Shown here: piece after piece, positions 1 through 6,867 of the stretch
How positions within the stretch are numbered: position 1 is the first letter of the stretch
How the letters are laid out: each line of letters begins with the position of its first letter
NCBI GenBank assembly: GCA_023252195.1
Contig: JAHEXI010000005.1
Coordinates: forward strand, 213,999 to 277,998
Reading direction: 5' to 3'
DNA length: 64,000 nucleotides
From: Pseudonocardiales bacterium
Lineage (GTDB): Bacteria > Actinomycetota > Actinomycetes > Mycobacteriales > Pseudonocardiaceae
Notes under the pieces: model-generated
Database searches by the model: none
Seen by the model: only the letters and a program-made list of their open reading frames with translations
What the model was told of the DNA's origin: nothing
Made by a program: the position numbers and the translations under genes

Positions 1-82
1 CACCCCGGCGCTCAAGGTAGACAACCTCACCGGGCTCGGGCCAATCGGCCACGAGCTCGGTGATCAACTCGCTGCGATTCAG
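1..82 (-). CDS. Start of an unidentified gene downstream of hypE (runs off the left edge)
   Basis: Only about 27 codons are visible. The reading frame is open to the edge, has strong third-position GC, and begins just after a good ribosome binding site (AGGAGGT at 92-86 on the minus strand) located behind the hypE stop. The start is ambiguous: a CTG at 82 is only 3 bases from the Shine-Dalgarno sequence, and the next in-frame TTG is at 67. The peptide contains ELVADWPEPGEVVYL, which I do not recognise. Its place, co-directional and immediately after hypE, suggests a further hydrogenase accessory gene, but the sequence does not show what it does. Confidence 0.5.
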   Translation of the reverse strand, partial: MNRSELITELVADWPEPGEVVYLERRG

Positions 83-102
83 CGGACCTCCTAGCGATGT
101 CC

Positions 103-1296
103 TCAGCAGATCCGCGGAAGCGGGTCGCCGACCAGCAGATCGATGATGCGGGTGCCGCCGAACCCGGTCTTGAGCAAGACCAGTCCAGGAGGATCCACGG
201 CAACGCGACCGACAACGGTGGCTCCGGCACCGAGTGGATGGGCCTGCAATGCTGCGACCGCAGCATCGGCCGCGGCAGGATCGACGATCACCACGATGCG
301 CCCTTCACAGGCGACGTAGAGCGGGTCGATGCCCAGTAGCTCGCAGGCACCGCGCACCTCCGGGCGTACCGGAACGGCTTCCTCCTCAACCACCACGGCC
401 ACGCCAGCAGCCGTGGCCACCTCGTTGAGGATCGTCGCGACACCACCACGGGTGGCATCGCGCATCGCTCGGACATCCGGGCCCACCGCATCGAGCAGTC
501 CCTGGACCAGCTCGTACACCGATGCGGTATCGGAGACCAGATCGGCCTCGAGGTCGAGTTCACCACGTTCCAGCATGATGGTGATGCCGTGGTCGCCCAC
601 CGGCCCTGAGACGATCACAACGTCGCCTGGACGGGCAGTGGCCACGCCCAGGTTCAGGCCGCTGGTGATCAATCCCACTCCGGCTGTGTTGATGTAGCAG
701 CCGTCACCTTTGCCGCGCTGCACAACCTTGGTGTCGCCGGTGACGATCGAAACCCCGGCTGCGGTAGCGGCCGCAGCCATCGAGGCCACGATCCGCCGCA
801 GGTCCTCGACCGGGAATCCTTCCTCCAGGATGAACCCGGCGGACAGATGCGCCGGCCGCGCACCGGAGACAGCCAGGTCGTTGACCGTGCCGTTGACTGC
901 GAGGTCACCGATGTTCCCACCCGGGAAGAACAGCGGCGACACCACATAGGAGTCCGTGGTGAACGCGAGCTGAACATTGCCGGCCGTCACCGTCGCGGCG
1001 TCCTCGAGCGGCTCCAGCAGGGGATTGCGGAAGGCGTCAAGAAATATCGCCTCGATCAGCGACTGGGTGGCCTTGCCACCGGCGCCGTGCGCGAGGGTGA
1101 TGAGTTTCTCCCGCACCCGGGGACGGGCCCGCCTCGCTCGATCGATGCGTTCGAGCACCAGCTGCTCCCGGCTGGCGGGAGCAGCCCCGACTGTGGCATG
1201 CGCGAGGTGTCCTGTGTCATTTTCCTCGGCGTGCTCGGCGACGGCCGCCTCCGCCCAGTCAGCTTGGTGCTGCTGGGTGGTGTCCTGATGCGTCAT
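103..1296 (-). CDS. hypE: Hydrogenase maturation protein HypE
   Basis: HypE takes the carbamoyl group delivered by HypF on its C-terminal cysteine and dehydrates it to a thiocyanate, the source of the cyanide ligands on the NiFe-site iron. The 397-aa product ends in the diagnostic PRIC tail, so the modified cysteine is the last residue. The AIR-synthase-like core starts near residue 60 (LITLAHGAGGKATQ). The roughly 55 residues before it are longer than in most HypE proteins and rich in His, Glu and Ala, so a later start is possible. The start codon overlaps the hypD stop by four bases (ATGA), which indicates translational coupling. HypF is not in the window and must lie elsewhere. Confidence 0.95.
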   Translation of the reverse strand: MTHQDTTQQHQADWAEAAVAEHAEENDTGHLAHATVGAAPASREQLVLERIDRARRARPRVREKLITLAHGAGGKATQSLIEAIFLDAFRNPLLEPLEDAATVTAGNVQLAFTTDSYVVSPLFFPGGNIGDLAVNGTVNDLAVSGARPAHLSAGFILEEGFPVEDLRRIVASMAAAATAAGVSIVTGDTKVVQRGKGDGCYINTAGVGLITSGLNLGVATARPGDVVIVSGPVGDHGITIMLERGELDLEADLVSDTASVYELVQGLLDAVGPDVRAMRDATRGGVATILNEVATAAGVAVVVEEEAVPVRPEVRGACELLGIDPLYVACEGRIVVIVDPAAADAAVAALQAHPLGAGATVVGRVAVDPPGLVLLKTGFGGTRIIDLLVGDPLPRIC

Positions 1297-2441
1297 GCCC
1301 TGCTCGTCTCGATGCTGACTTCACGGATCCGCTCACGGCTGAACCGGCCGAAGTTGTAGTACGCCGCGCAGGCTCCCTCCGAGGAGACCATGCAGGTGCC
1401 GATCGGCATCTCAGGCGTGCACGCGGTGCCGAACACCTTGCATTCCCACGGCTTAAGCACACCCTTGAGCACCTCGCCGCATTGGCAGGCCTTCGGGTCG
1501 GCGACCCGGACGCCGGGAAGCGTGAAGTGCCGCTCCGCGTCGAAGGCCGCGTATTTTTCCCGGACCTGCAGTGCGGAGTGCGAGATGAACCCGAGGCCAC
1601 GCCACTCAAAGTAGGGACGCAGCTCCATCACCTCGCCCATCGCCCGCAGCGCCACCGTGTTGCCGTCCCACGGCACCACCCGGGAGTACTGGTTTTCCAC
1701 CTCGCAGCGCCCGTCGGCCAGCTGCTGCAGCAGCATATACACCGACTGCAGGATATCCAGCGGCTCGAACCCCGCCGTCACGATCGGCTTGCCGTACTCC
1801 GCTGGGATGTACTCATACGGCCGGCAGCCGATGACGGTGGAGACGTGGCCAGGGCCGATAAACCCGTCCAATCGCAGGTCGGGGGAGTCCAGGATGGCCT
1901 TGATCGCCGGGACGATCATGACGTGGTTGCAGAAGATCGAAAAGTTCTCGATGCCCTCAGCCGCCGCCCTCAGCACGGTCATCGCAGTAGACGGCGCGGT
2001 AGTCTCCATCCCGATCGCCATGAAGATCACGTGCTTGTTCGGGTTCTGCCTGGCGATCTTCAGCGCGTCGAGCGGGGAATAGACCATCCGAATGTCGGTG
2101 CCGGCGGCCGAGGAGTCGAAGAACGACCCGCGCCCGCCGGGCACCCGCATCATGTCGCCGAAGGACGTCATGATCACATCTGGCTGCTCGGCCAGTGCGA
2201 TCGCATCGTCCACTCGACCCATCGGGAGCACGCACACCGGGCAGCCAGGCCCGTGCACCAGGGTGATTGACTCCGGAAGATAGTCCTCCAGCCCATGCTT
2301 GTAGATGGTGTGCGTGTGGCCTCCGCAGACTTCCATAAATTTGTAGTGTCGCCCCGGCTCGCACAGCGCTGCAATCTTGGCCGCCAGCGTACGAGCTTTC
2401 TCGGCATCCCGGTACTCATCGACGAATCGCATACCACTCAC
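1293..2441 (-). CDS. hypD: Hydrogenase maturation protein HypD
   Basis: HypD is the iron-sulfur scaffold on which, together with HypC, the Fe(CN)2CO group is assembled. The 382-aa length is normal. Family motifs are present: EVCGGHTHTIYKHG near residue 38, GPGCPVCVLP near 85, GFEPLDIL in the centre, and a C-terminal cluster-binding region with several cysteines (CQCGEVLKG, CKVFGTACTPEMPIGTC). It overlaps hypC upstream and hypE downstream by four bases each, giving a tight hypCDE unit within the hydrogenase operon. Confidence 0.97.
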   Translation of the reverse strand: MSGMRFVDEYRDAEKARTLAAKIAALCEPGRHYKFMEVCGGHTHTIYKHGLEDYLPESITLVHGPGCPVCVLPMGRVDDAIALAEQPDVIMTSFGDMMRVPGGRGSFFDSSAAGTDIRMVYSPLDALKIARQNPNKHVIFMAIGMETTAPSTAMTVLRAAAEGIENFSIFCNHVMIVPAIKAILDSPDLRLDGFIGPGHVSTVIGCRPYEYIPAEYGKPIVTAGFEPLDILQSVYMLLQQLADGRCEVENQYSRVVPWDGNTVALRAMGEVMELRPYFEWRGLGFISHSALQVREKYAAFDAERHFTLPGVRVADPKACQCGEVLKGVLKPWECKVFGTACTPEMPIGTCMVSSEGACAAYYNFGRFSRERIREVSIETSRA

Positions 2442-2719
2442 TGCCTTTCGTCGATTCGCGACTCGAGCAGGGCGGCGATCTCATCCTCGTAAGCCTGACC
2501 GATGCCTATCAAGAAGTCCATCGCTGCCTTGGCCTCCTTCTCGTCGATTTTAGAGAGCGCGAAACCGACGTGAATGAGAATCCAGTCGCCGGGAACAGGC
2601 GGATCATCGGTCAACAGACCGATATTAATCGCGCGCTTGACCCCGCTGACGTCGACCCTGGCCAAATCGGGGTGCTCGGGCATGAGCTCGATCACCTCGC
2701 CTGGGATGCCGAGGCACAT
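2438..2719 (-). CDS. hypC: Hydrogenase assembly chaperone HypC
   Basis: The 93-aa protein begins MCLGIPGEV, the canonical HypC start in which Cys2 becomes the N-terminal residue and carries the Fe(CN)2CO unit between HypD and the large-subunit precursor. The rest fits the small OB-like beta barrel (VDVSGVKRAINIGLL, GDWILIHVGFALSKID) followed by a C-terminal helix. The stop overlaps the hypD start. A second, divergent HypC-like gene sits far upstream in the same operon (10575-10838). This copy is the conventional one. Confidence 0.95.
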   Translation of the reverse strand: MCLGIPGEVIELMPEHPDLARVDVSGVKRAINIGLLTDDPPVPGDWILIHVGFALSKIDEKEAKAAMDFLIGIGQAYEDEIAALLESRIDERQ

Positions 2720-2748
2720 GGGCTTTACCTCCGTGGTGGGAGTTGGGG

Positions 2749-2862
2749 TTACATCTCGCTTATCTGCTTGTAGCGAGCCACGTCCTTAGAAACCTGTACC
2801 GCTACGGTGACCAGGCCGATCGCTGACCCCCAGAACAGCAGCCGACGCACCAGACGGAACAT
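2749..2862 (-). CDS. Very small single-pass membrane protein in the hydrogenase operon (DUF6893-like)
   Basis: A 37-codon frame encodes a peptide beginning MFRLVRRLLFWGSAIGL: a basic N-terminus, one hydrophobic segment of about 15-18 residues (LLFWGSAIGLVTVAVQV), then a charged tail ending DVARYKQISEM. A purine-rich ribosome binding site (AAGGAAGGAAGTGAAGCG) directly precedes the ATG. It lies between the protease gene and hypC, and its first 77 bases overlap the end of the protease gene in another frame. From memory, actinobacterial group 1h hydrogenase clusters often carry a 'DUF6893 family small protein' at this point. That assignment is recollection, not a search result. Its role, perhaps membrane anchoring, is unknown. 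Confidence 0.6.
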   Translation of the reverse strand: MFRLVRRLLFWGSAIGLVTVAVQVSKDVARYKQISEM

Positions 2863-3340
2863 TCGCTTCACTTCCTTCCTTGTCAGTGAGCAGATCCAGA
2901 ACCACCGCGACAGCCCTGTCGACGGCTGACTCGACGATGCTGGTCAACCCGATACCTTCCTCGGTGTTGGCCGGCTCACAGCCGACCAACAGGGTCCGCC
3001 CCGCGCTGCCGCCGAGGTTTTCCAGCAGCGCGAGCACCGCGTCCGGAGTCATCCCGTGCGCGTCGACAGCTGACGGCTCGATGCCCGGCACGTCGCCCGC
3101 GCCGATCTCGAGCACGTAAATCGTTCCCGGTTCGCCGCCGCGAGAAACGGCGTCGAGCAGGATCGTGGTGTCCGGAGCCATATCGAGGAGGTCGTAGGCT
3201 AGATGCATCCCACGAATCCCATAATCAGTAACCCGTACACCGTCTGGAACCGTCTCGGAGGTGAGCCGGCGAGCCAGCTCGACGCCGAATGCGTCGTCCC
3301 CAAGAAAGATGTTACCGATTCCGGCCACCATCGTGGTCAT
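2786..3340 (-). CDS. hupD: Hydrogenase maturation endopeptidase (HupD/HyaD, M52 family)
   Basis: This nickel-dependent protease removes the C-terminal peptide of the large subunit after the NiFe site is filled. The 184-aa product carries GIGNIFLGDDAFGVEL at residues 7-22, containing the first metal-binding acidic residue, and the DYGIRGMHLAYDLL block with the second. A Cys-Glu pair lies in VGCEPANTEEGIGL, which is typical for the family. The last 25 residues (after DKEGSE) look unconserved and overlap the small membrane ORF in another frame. The functional protein may effectively end there. The start overlaps the stop of the next upstream gene by four bases. Confidence 0.9.
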   Translation of the reverse strand: MTTMVAGIGNIFLGDDAFGVELARRLTSETVPDGVRVTDYGIRGMHLAYDLLDMAPDTTILLDAVSRGGEPGTIYVLEIGAGDVPGIEPSAVDAHGMTPDAVLALLENLGGSAGRTLLVGCEPANTEEGIGLTSIVESAVDRAVAVVLDLLTDKEGSEANVPSGASAAVLGVSDRPGHRSGTGF

Positions 3341-4656
3341 GACTGTTCCGATTGGGCCGTCAGCGGAACGATCTCGTCGGGGGAGAAGTACTGGAACCGG
3401 CCCTGCAGCAGCGATAGGTCGGCGCCCGGATCATCATCGAGGGTGACCGCGACATGCGTGTTGCCGTCGACATCGAGCAACACGGCGGCAACGGTGGCAG
3501 TGCGCCCGTCAAGGAACATGTCCTGAGCGTCCGTCCCGTGCAACCGCGGCGTGAGCACCACCTTGCTACCCTTGGCCACCTCGACTCCGGCGACGAGCAC
3601 GCTGTCGGTGTCCGGGTCTACCGAGGAATCCGCGCCGGGATCCCACCACGGCGTGCCTGGAGTGGTGAACGTCTCGACCGGATCCGGCTCACCGGGACTA
3701 CGCGAGGTCCGGGGAGTCTCGCCAAGATATCGGATCGCTCCATGCAGCTTGTCGAGCATCTCCGGCGGCATCGAGTCGACGCGATCCATCAGCTTCCGGG
3801 CGCGCTCGTCAGTGGCCCGCGCTTCGGCCTTCTCCTCATCGGTAAGGGTCATCGTGCGTAACGTGAGAATCTCATCGATCTCGGTGCCATCGAACAAGTC
3901 GCCGGGGCTTTCCGGCGCAATCGTTGGATAGTCGTAAAGAATGATCGGCGAGATCAGGAAAACGTCCCGGCTTCCTGGTTCGCCGATCATCACTGGCCAG
4001 GTGCGTTCGTTGCGACAGCTCTTGACGGCGGGTTTTGCCCACTCCGGCGGGTCGAGCAACGAGATGAACTCCCCGTCGGTGACCGCCAGCACCGTATGGG
4101 CAGCGATCAGCGAGTGCCGCAGCGCCACGTGTCGAGCTGCCTCCGCATCCACCCACGGCGCGGTGTTAATGACCTCGAGGCTGAGGTGCAAAATGCCGTA
4201 CGGGCCTTCCAGCCGCTGTCCGGACAGCCGGACCTCGCCGGTCAGCGGCCACCGCTGGCGGGTGATGCCGTCGGTGGTCTCCGTACCGCCAGGGATGGTG
4301 ACCGGGATCACCTGTTCGCTCTCCAACAACTCCGCTACTGATACCACGGAGTCGATCTCGTGCTCCTCCGCCTCGTCGAATTCGGGAACTGGTCCGTCTC
4401 CACCACTGCGGTGCTGCAATTGGAGGAATCGCAACCGGATGTGCAGTACCGGGTCGGCGCCGGGCTCCAGCAAGAACTCGCTGTGTGAGCTGGCGTGCTC
4501 ACCATGCCCGGCTGCGGCATAGGCGGAGGGCATCAGCACCCCCCACTGCCAGCGGATCTGATTCTTGGCTGCCGACGCCCGGTACGGATAGAGCAAGTAC
4601 CCCTCGTAGAGGACGGCGTCGGCCACCTCCCGGGCGATGTCCATCGGAGCTGTCAT
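3337..4656 (-). CDS. Hydrogenase-operon protein of unknown function (439 aa)
   Basis: I do not recognise a named domain. The protein is soluble, acidic and has no signal peptide. Residues 1-280 are a mixed alpha/beta region (YEGYLLYPYRASAAKNQ, RWQWGVLMPSAYA, FLISPIILYDYPTIAPES). A charged linker with ARATDERARKLMDRVD follows, and the C-terminal 90 residues look like a small beta barrel (SKVVLTPRLHG, DGRTATVAAVLLDVDGN, GRFQYFSPDEIVPL). It is coupled to the protease gene (four-base overlap) and abuts the DUF6084 gene. That fits the set of conserved accessory genes known in actinobacterial group 1h hydrogenase loci. An assembly or electron-transfer role is inference from position only. Confidence 0.85.
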   Translation of the reverse strand: MTAPMDIAREVADAVLYEGYLLYPYRASAAKNQIRWQWGVLMPSAYAAAGHGEHASSHSEFLLEPGADPVLHIRLRFLQLQHRSGGDGPVPEFDEAEEHEIDSVVSVAELLESEQVIPVTIPGGTETTDGITRQRWPLTGEVRLSGQRLEGPYGILHLSLEVINTAPWVDAEAARHVALRHSLIAAHTVLAVTDGEFISLLDPPEWAKPAVKSCRNERTWPVMIGEPGSRDVFLISPIILYDYPTIAPESPGDLFDGTEIDEILTLRTMTLTDEEKAEARATDERARKLMDRVDSMPPEMLDKLHGAIRYLGETPRTSRSPGEPDPVETFTTPGTPWWDPGADSSVDPDTDSVLVAGVEVAKGSKVVLTPRLHGTDAQDMFLDGRTATVAAVLLDVDGNTHVAVTLDDDPGADLSLLQGRFQYFSPDEIVPLTAQSEQS

Positions 4657-5325
4657 TCAGCCTCCCTCCCCTGTGCTTTCGCCGATCACAGTGCGCTCGC
4701 GGGCCGTGTCCAGTACGGCGATGATGGCATCGTCCCAAGTAGGCAACGCGCGCGCGGCCCGAAAGTCGGCTAGGGCGTCGATCGTGTCTCGACGCAACCG
4801 CAGCCATCCGCTGCCGGGGAAGTGGATGTCCATCATCTCACGCCACACCGCTACGGGCATTTTATATCGGGTCTCGGCGTGCCACGGCACCTGCTCGATC
4901 CACATCCCATTCTCGCCGTCACCGAAAATAGTGCCGCTGAACAACAGGATAAACGGGACCTCGCCGTCTTCGAGGGCGTGAAAATATCGTCCTGCGGTGA
5001 CCTCCATGTCATAGCTGCACGGGACGGTTATGTCCAGCTCAATCCAGTCGTTGAAGCTGGGAACAACCGTCGAGGTGTTGGCGAACTGGAATGGTTTGAC
5101 CGTGTCACCCCAGCGTCCGCGCTCGCCGAACAACTCGAGCAGCCGCGCTGCCTCTTTGTCGCCGTATCCACGGCGCGCCGGCTCGATCCTGATCTGGCAA
5201 CGCAGCGCGATGGCGCGCACTCGTTGCCCGCCCGCGGCGCCGACCCGCAGCCGGAACAGCAACGTGGGCGCCGCGGCGTAGCGCTCGGGTTGTACATCGA
5301 GGCAGGTGAAGGACAGCTCAGCCAT
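4657..5325 (-). CDS. DUF6084-type hydrogenase accessory protein
   Basis: The 222-aa product begins MAELSFTCLDVQPERYAAAP. The first 110 residues look like a beta-sandwich (PTLLFRLRVGAAGG, IALRCQIRIEPARRGY) and the family-like block NGMWIEQVPWHAETRYKMPV lies in the second half. The ATG at 5325 was chosen because it overlaps the end of the upstream gene by eight bases and because the sequence before it in this frame is an unconserved, arginine-rich shadow. I associate this protein with DUF6084, which travels with DUF5947 and group 1h hydrogenases. The family name is from memory. The biochemical role is unknown. Confidence 0.8.
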   Translation of the reverse strand: MAELSFTCLDVQPERYAAAPTLLFRLRVGAAGGQRVRAIALRCQIRIEPARRGYGDKEAARLLELFGERGRWGDTVKPFQFANTSTVVPSFNDWIELDITVPCSYDMEVTAGRYFHALEDGEVPFILLFSGTIFGDGENGMWIEQVPWHAETRYKMPVAVWREMMDIHFPGSGWLRLRRDTIDALADFRAARALPTWDDAIIAVLDTARERTVIGESTGEGG

Positions 5326-5956
5326 CAGCGACCGCCATCCTTTCGCTGCGTTCCCGTAGGCTCGCGAAGAACTCGTGGATCGCCGTCCAGGCCTCTTCCC
5401 CGCCGTCGAAGCCCTTCCAGTGCATCCGGACCAGACCAACGAGCTCGTAGCAGGCATCAATCGGGATCGCGAAACACTCGAACTCGCCTTCTGCCTTGTG
5501 GACCAGCAATCCCTCGACATCGGGTAGCAGGTCGGCCAGGGTCGGAGTCGCGGCGAGCAGATCCGTCCAGGCCTCCAAGGACAACAGCGATTCGGTCGCT
5601 CCGGCAGGGCTCGGATAGAAAGCCATAGTCTGACCGAGCTTGCTGTTGGTGAAGAAGAACGCCATCGCGACCGGGATCCCGATCGAATCCCAGGTTGCCT
5701 CGGCGAGCGGTACATTCGCGGCGTACCGGTAACGCTCGGGAACTGCCCGGAAGCGTCCGTTAGCCGCGCCCTCTTTGGTGAACAGCAGGGCGCAGGGACG
5801 GCAGGTGCACATCAGACCGCGGCCCTCGACGTCGACCACGTGCCCATGCCAATCGGTGATTGGTTCAGCGCACATCTCGCAACGCTGAACCTTCGGCTCG
5901 GCGGGAGGCGGAGGGGAAGCGGCGCCCCCAACGAAGCGCCGCAGCCCCCCTTTCAC
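5318..5956 (-). CDS. DUF5947-type hydrogenase accessory protein with a four-cysteine knuckle
   Basis: The 212-aa product starts at a GTG that overlaps the stop of the NifU-like gene (GTGA). Near residue 30 it has CEMCAEPI, followed about 25 residues later by CTCRPC: paired cysteines that resemble a zinc ribbon or a redox metal site. The remainder (FYPSPAGATESLLSLEAW, CYELVGLVRMHWKGFDGG) matches what I recall of DUF5947, a partner of DUF6084 in group 1h loci. A part in cofactor insertion or electron transfer to or from HhySL is plausible but not demonstrated by the sequence. Confidence 0.8.
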   Translation of the reverse strand: MKGGLRRFVGGAASPPPPAEPKVQRCEMCAEPITDWHGHVVDVEGRGLMCTCRPCALLFTKEGAANGRFRAVPERYRYAANVPLAEATWDSIGIPVAMAFFFTNSKLGQTMAFYPSPAGATESLLSLEAWTDLLAATPTLADLLPDVEGLLVHKAEGEFECFAIPIDACYELVGLVRMHWKGFDGGEEAWTAIHEFFASLRERSERMAVADG

Positions 5957-6864
5957 GACACCGCCTGCGCGGGGACCGCAATGCGAACCCCGCCATTCTC
6001 GGTTAATAGCGGCAGCGGATCGAGGTGCACTCCAGCCGCCTTGTCGCTTCCACTCGAGCCACGACCGGCTCGGACCACGTTGTAACGCTGCGCACAGCCG
6101 GGGCAGGCCAGCAAGGCCCCGTCCAGCTCCGCACCGGTCAGGCCGGAGCCGCACACCGCGCAGCGGTCAGCGTAGGCGTACAGACTCCCTGCCACGTTGC
6201 ACACCACCGCTGCGGTGTCGCCAACCAGCATGGGAACCAGCTGACCCTGACCGAGTCCCTCGATCCCGTCGACCTGAACCCACGTCGCAGCCGGTGCCTC
6301 CGGCTGCTTGCTCACCTGCATCAACGGGAGCATGGTGGCCCCTTCGGGCACTGCTCCCGCAGTGAGCGGCGAAGCTGGATCGGGCGCGACGCCCTCCACC
6401 TCCACCTTGGTGACTTCCGGAGCGACGTCCTCAATTCCCTTCTCGATCGCCATCTTGACGGTGAGGGCCGAGGACGGGCAGCCATCACAGCTGCCCGCCA
6501 ACCGCAATCGCACGGTGCCGTCGGGGTCCAGCCCGAGGTACTCGACGTCGCCGGCATGCGAGCCCAGGTAAGGCCGGACCCGCTCCAGCGCGGCGAGGAC
6601 ACGCTCCTCGGTGCTCTGCGGGTGCAGGTCGTGCAGCACCAACAGCCCCGCCACCATCTTGTCGGCCAGCAGCGGAGTGACGGCCTGCTCGTCGAGCAAA
6701 TCCAGGATGCGGGCCAAGCCCGCACCATAGAAGTCAACGAGCAGACCGACCAGCTCCTCGGCTCGCCCGGCGGTAGTGGGGTCGGAGGTCGAGGCGAACT
6801 GCGCGAGCAGCGCCTCGACCCTTTCCCCAACCGCCTGGATATCCGGTGTGTTACTAGTGGGCAC
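5953..6864 (-). CDS. NifU-like / Rieske-like fusion protein of the hydrogenase operon
   Basis: The 303-aa protein has three parts. An N-terminal helical region covers residues 1-90. A NifU C-terminal-type domain follows, with the cluster-binding motif GSCDGCPSS near residue 130. The C-terminal domain (about 190-290) has the layout of a Rieske ferredoxin. Its metal motif is CAVCGSG followed by CPGCAQRYN, so both histidines expected of a true Rieske site (CxH...CxxH) are cysteines. The fold may therefore hold a rubredoxin-type iron, zinc or an all-cysteine cluster. The gene lies 3 bases after hhyL. In mycobacteria a protein at this position is thought to carry electrons between Hhy and the respiratory chain. 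The exact role here is inferred. Confidence 0.85.
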   Translation of the reverse strand: MPTSNTPDIQAVGERVEALLAQFASTSDPTTAGRAEELVGLLVDFYGAGLARILDLLDEQAVTPLLADKMVAGLLVLHDLHPQSTEERVLAALERVRPYLGSHAGDVEYLGLDPDGTVRLRLAGSCDGCPSSALTVKMAIEKGIEDVAPEVTKVEVEGVAPDPASPLTAGAVPEGATMLPLMQVSKQPEAPAATWVQVDGIEGLGQGQLVPMLVGDTAAVVCNVAGSLYAYADRCAVCGSGLTGAELDGALLACPGCAQRYNVVRAGRGSSGSDKAAGVHLDPLPLLTENGGVRIAVPAQAVS

Positions 6865-6867
6865 GAC

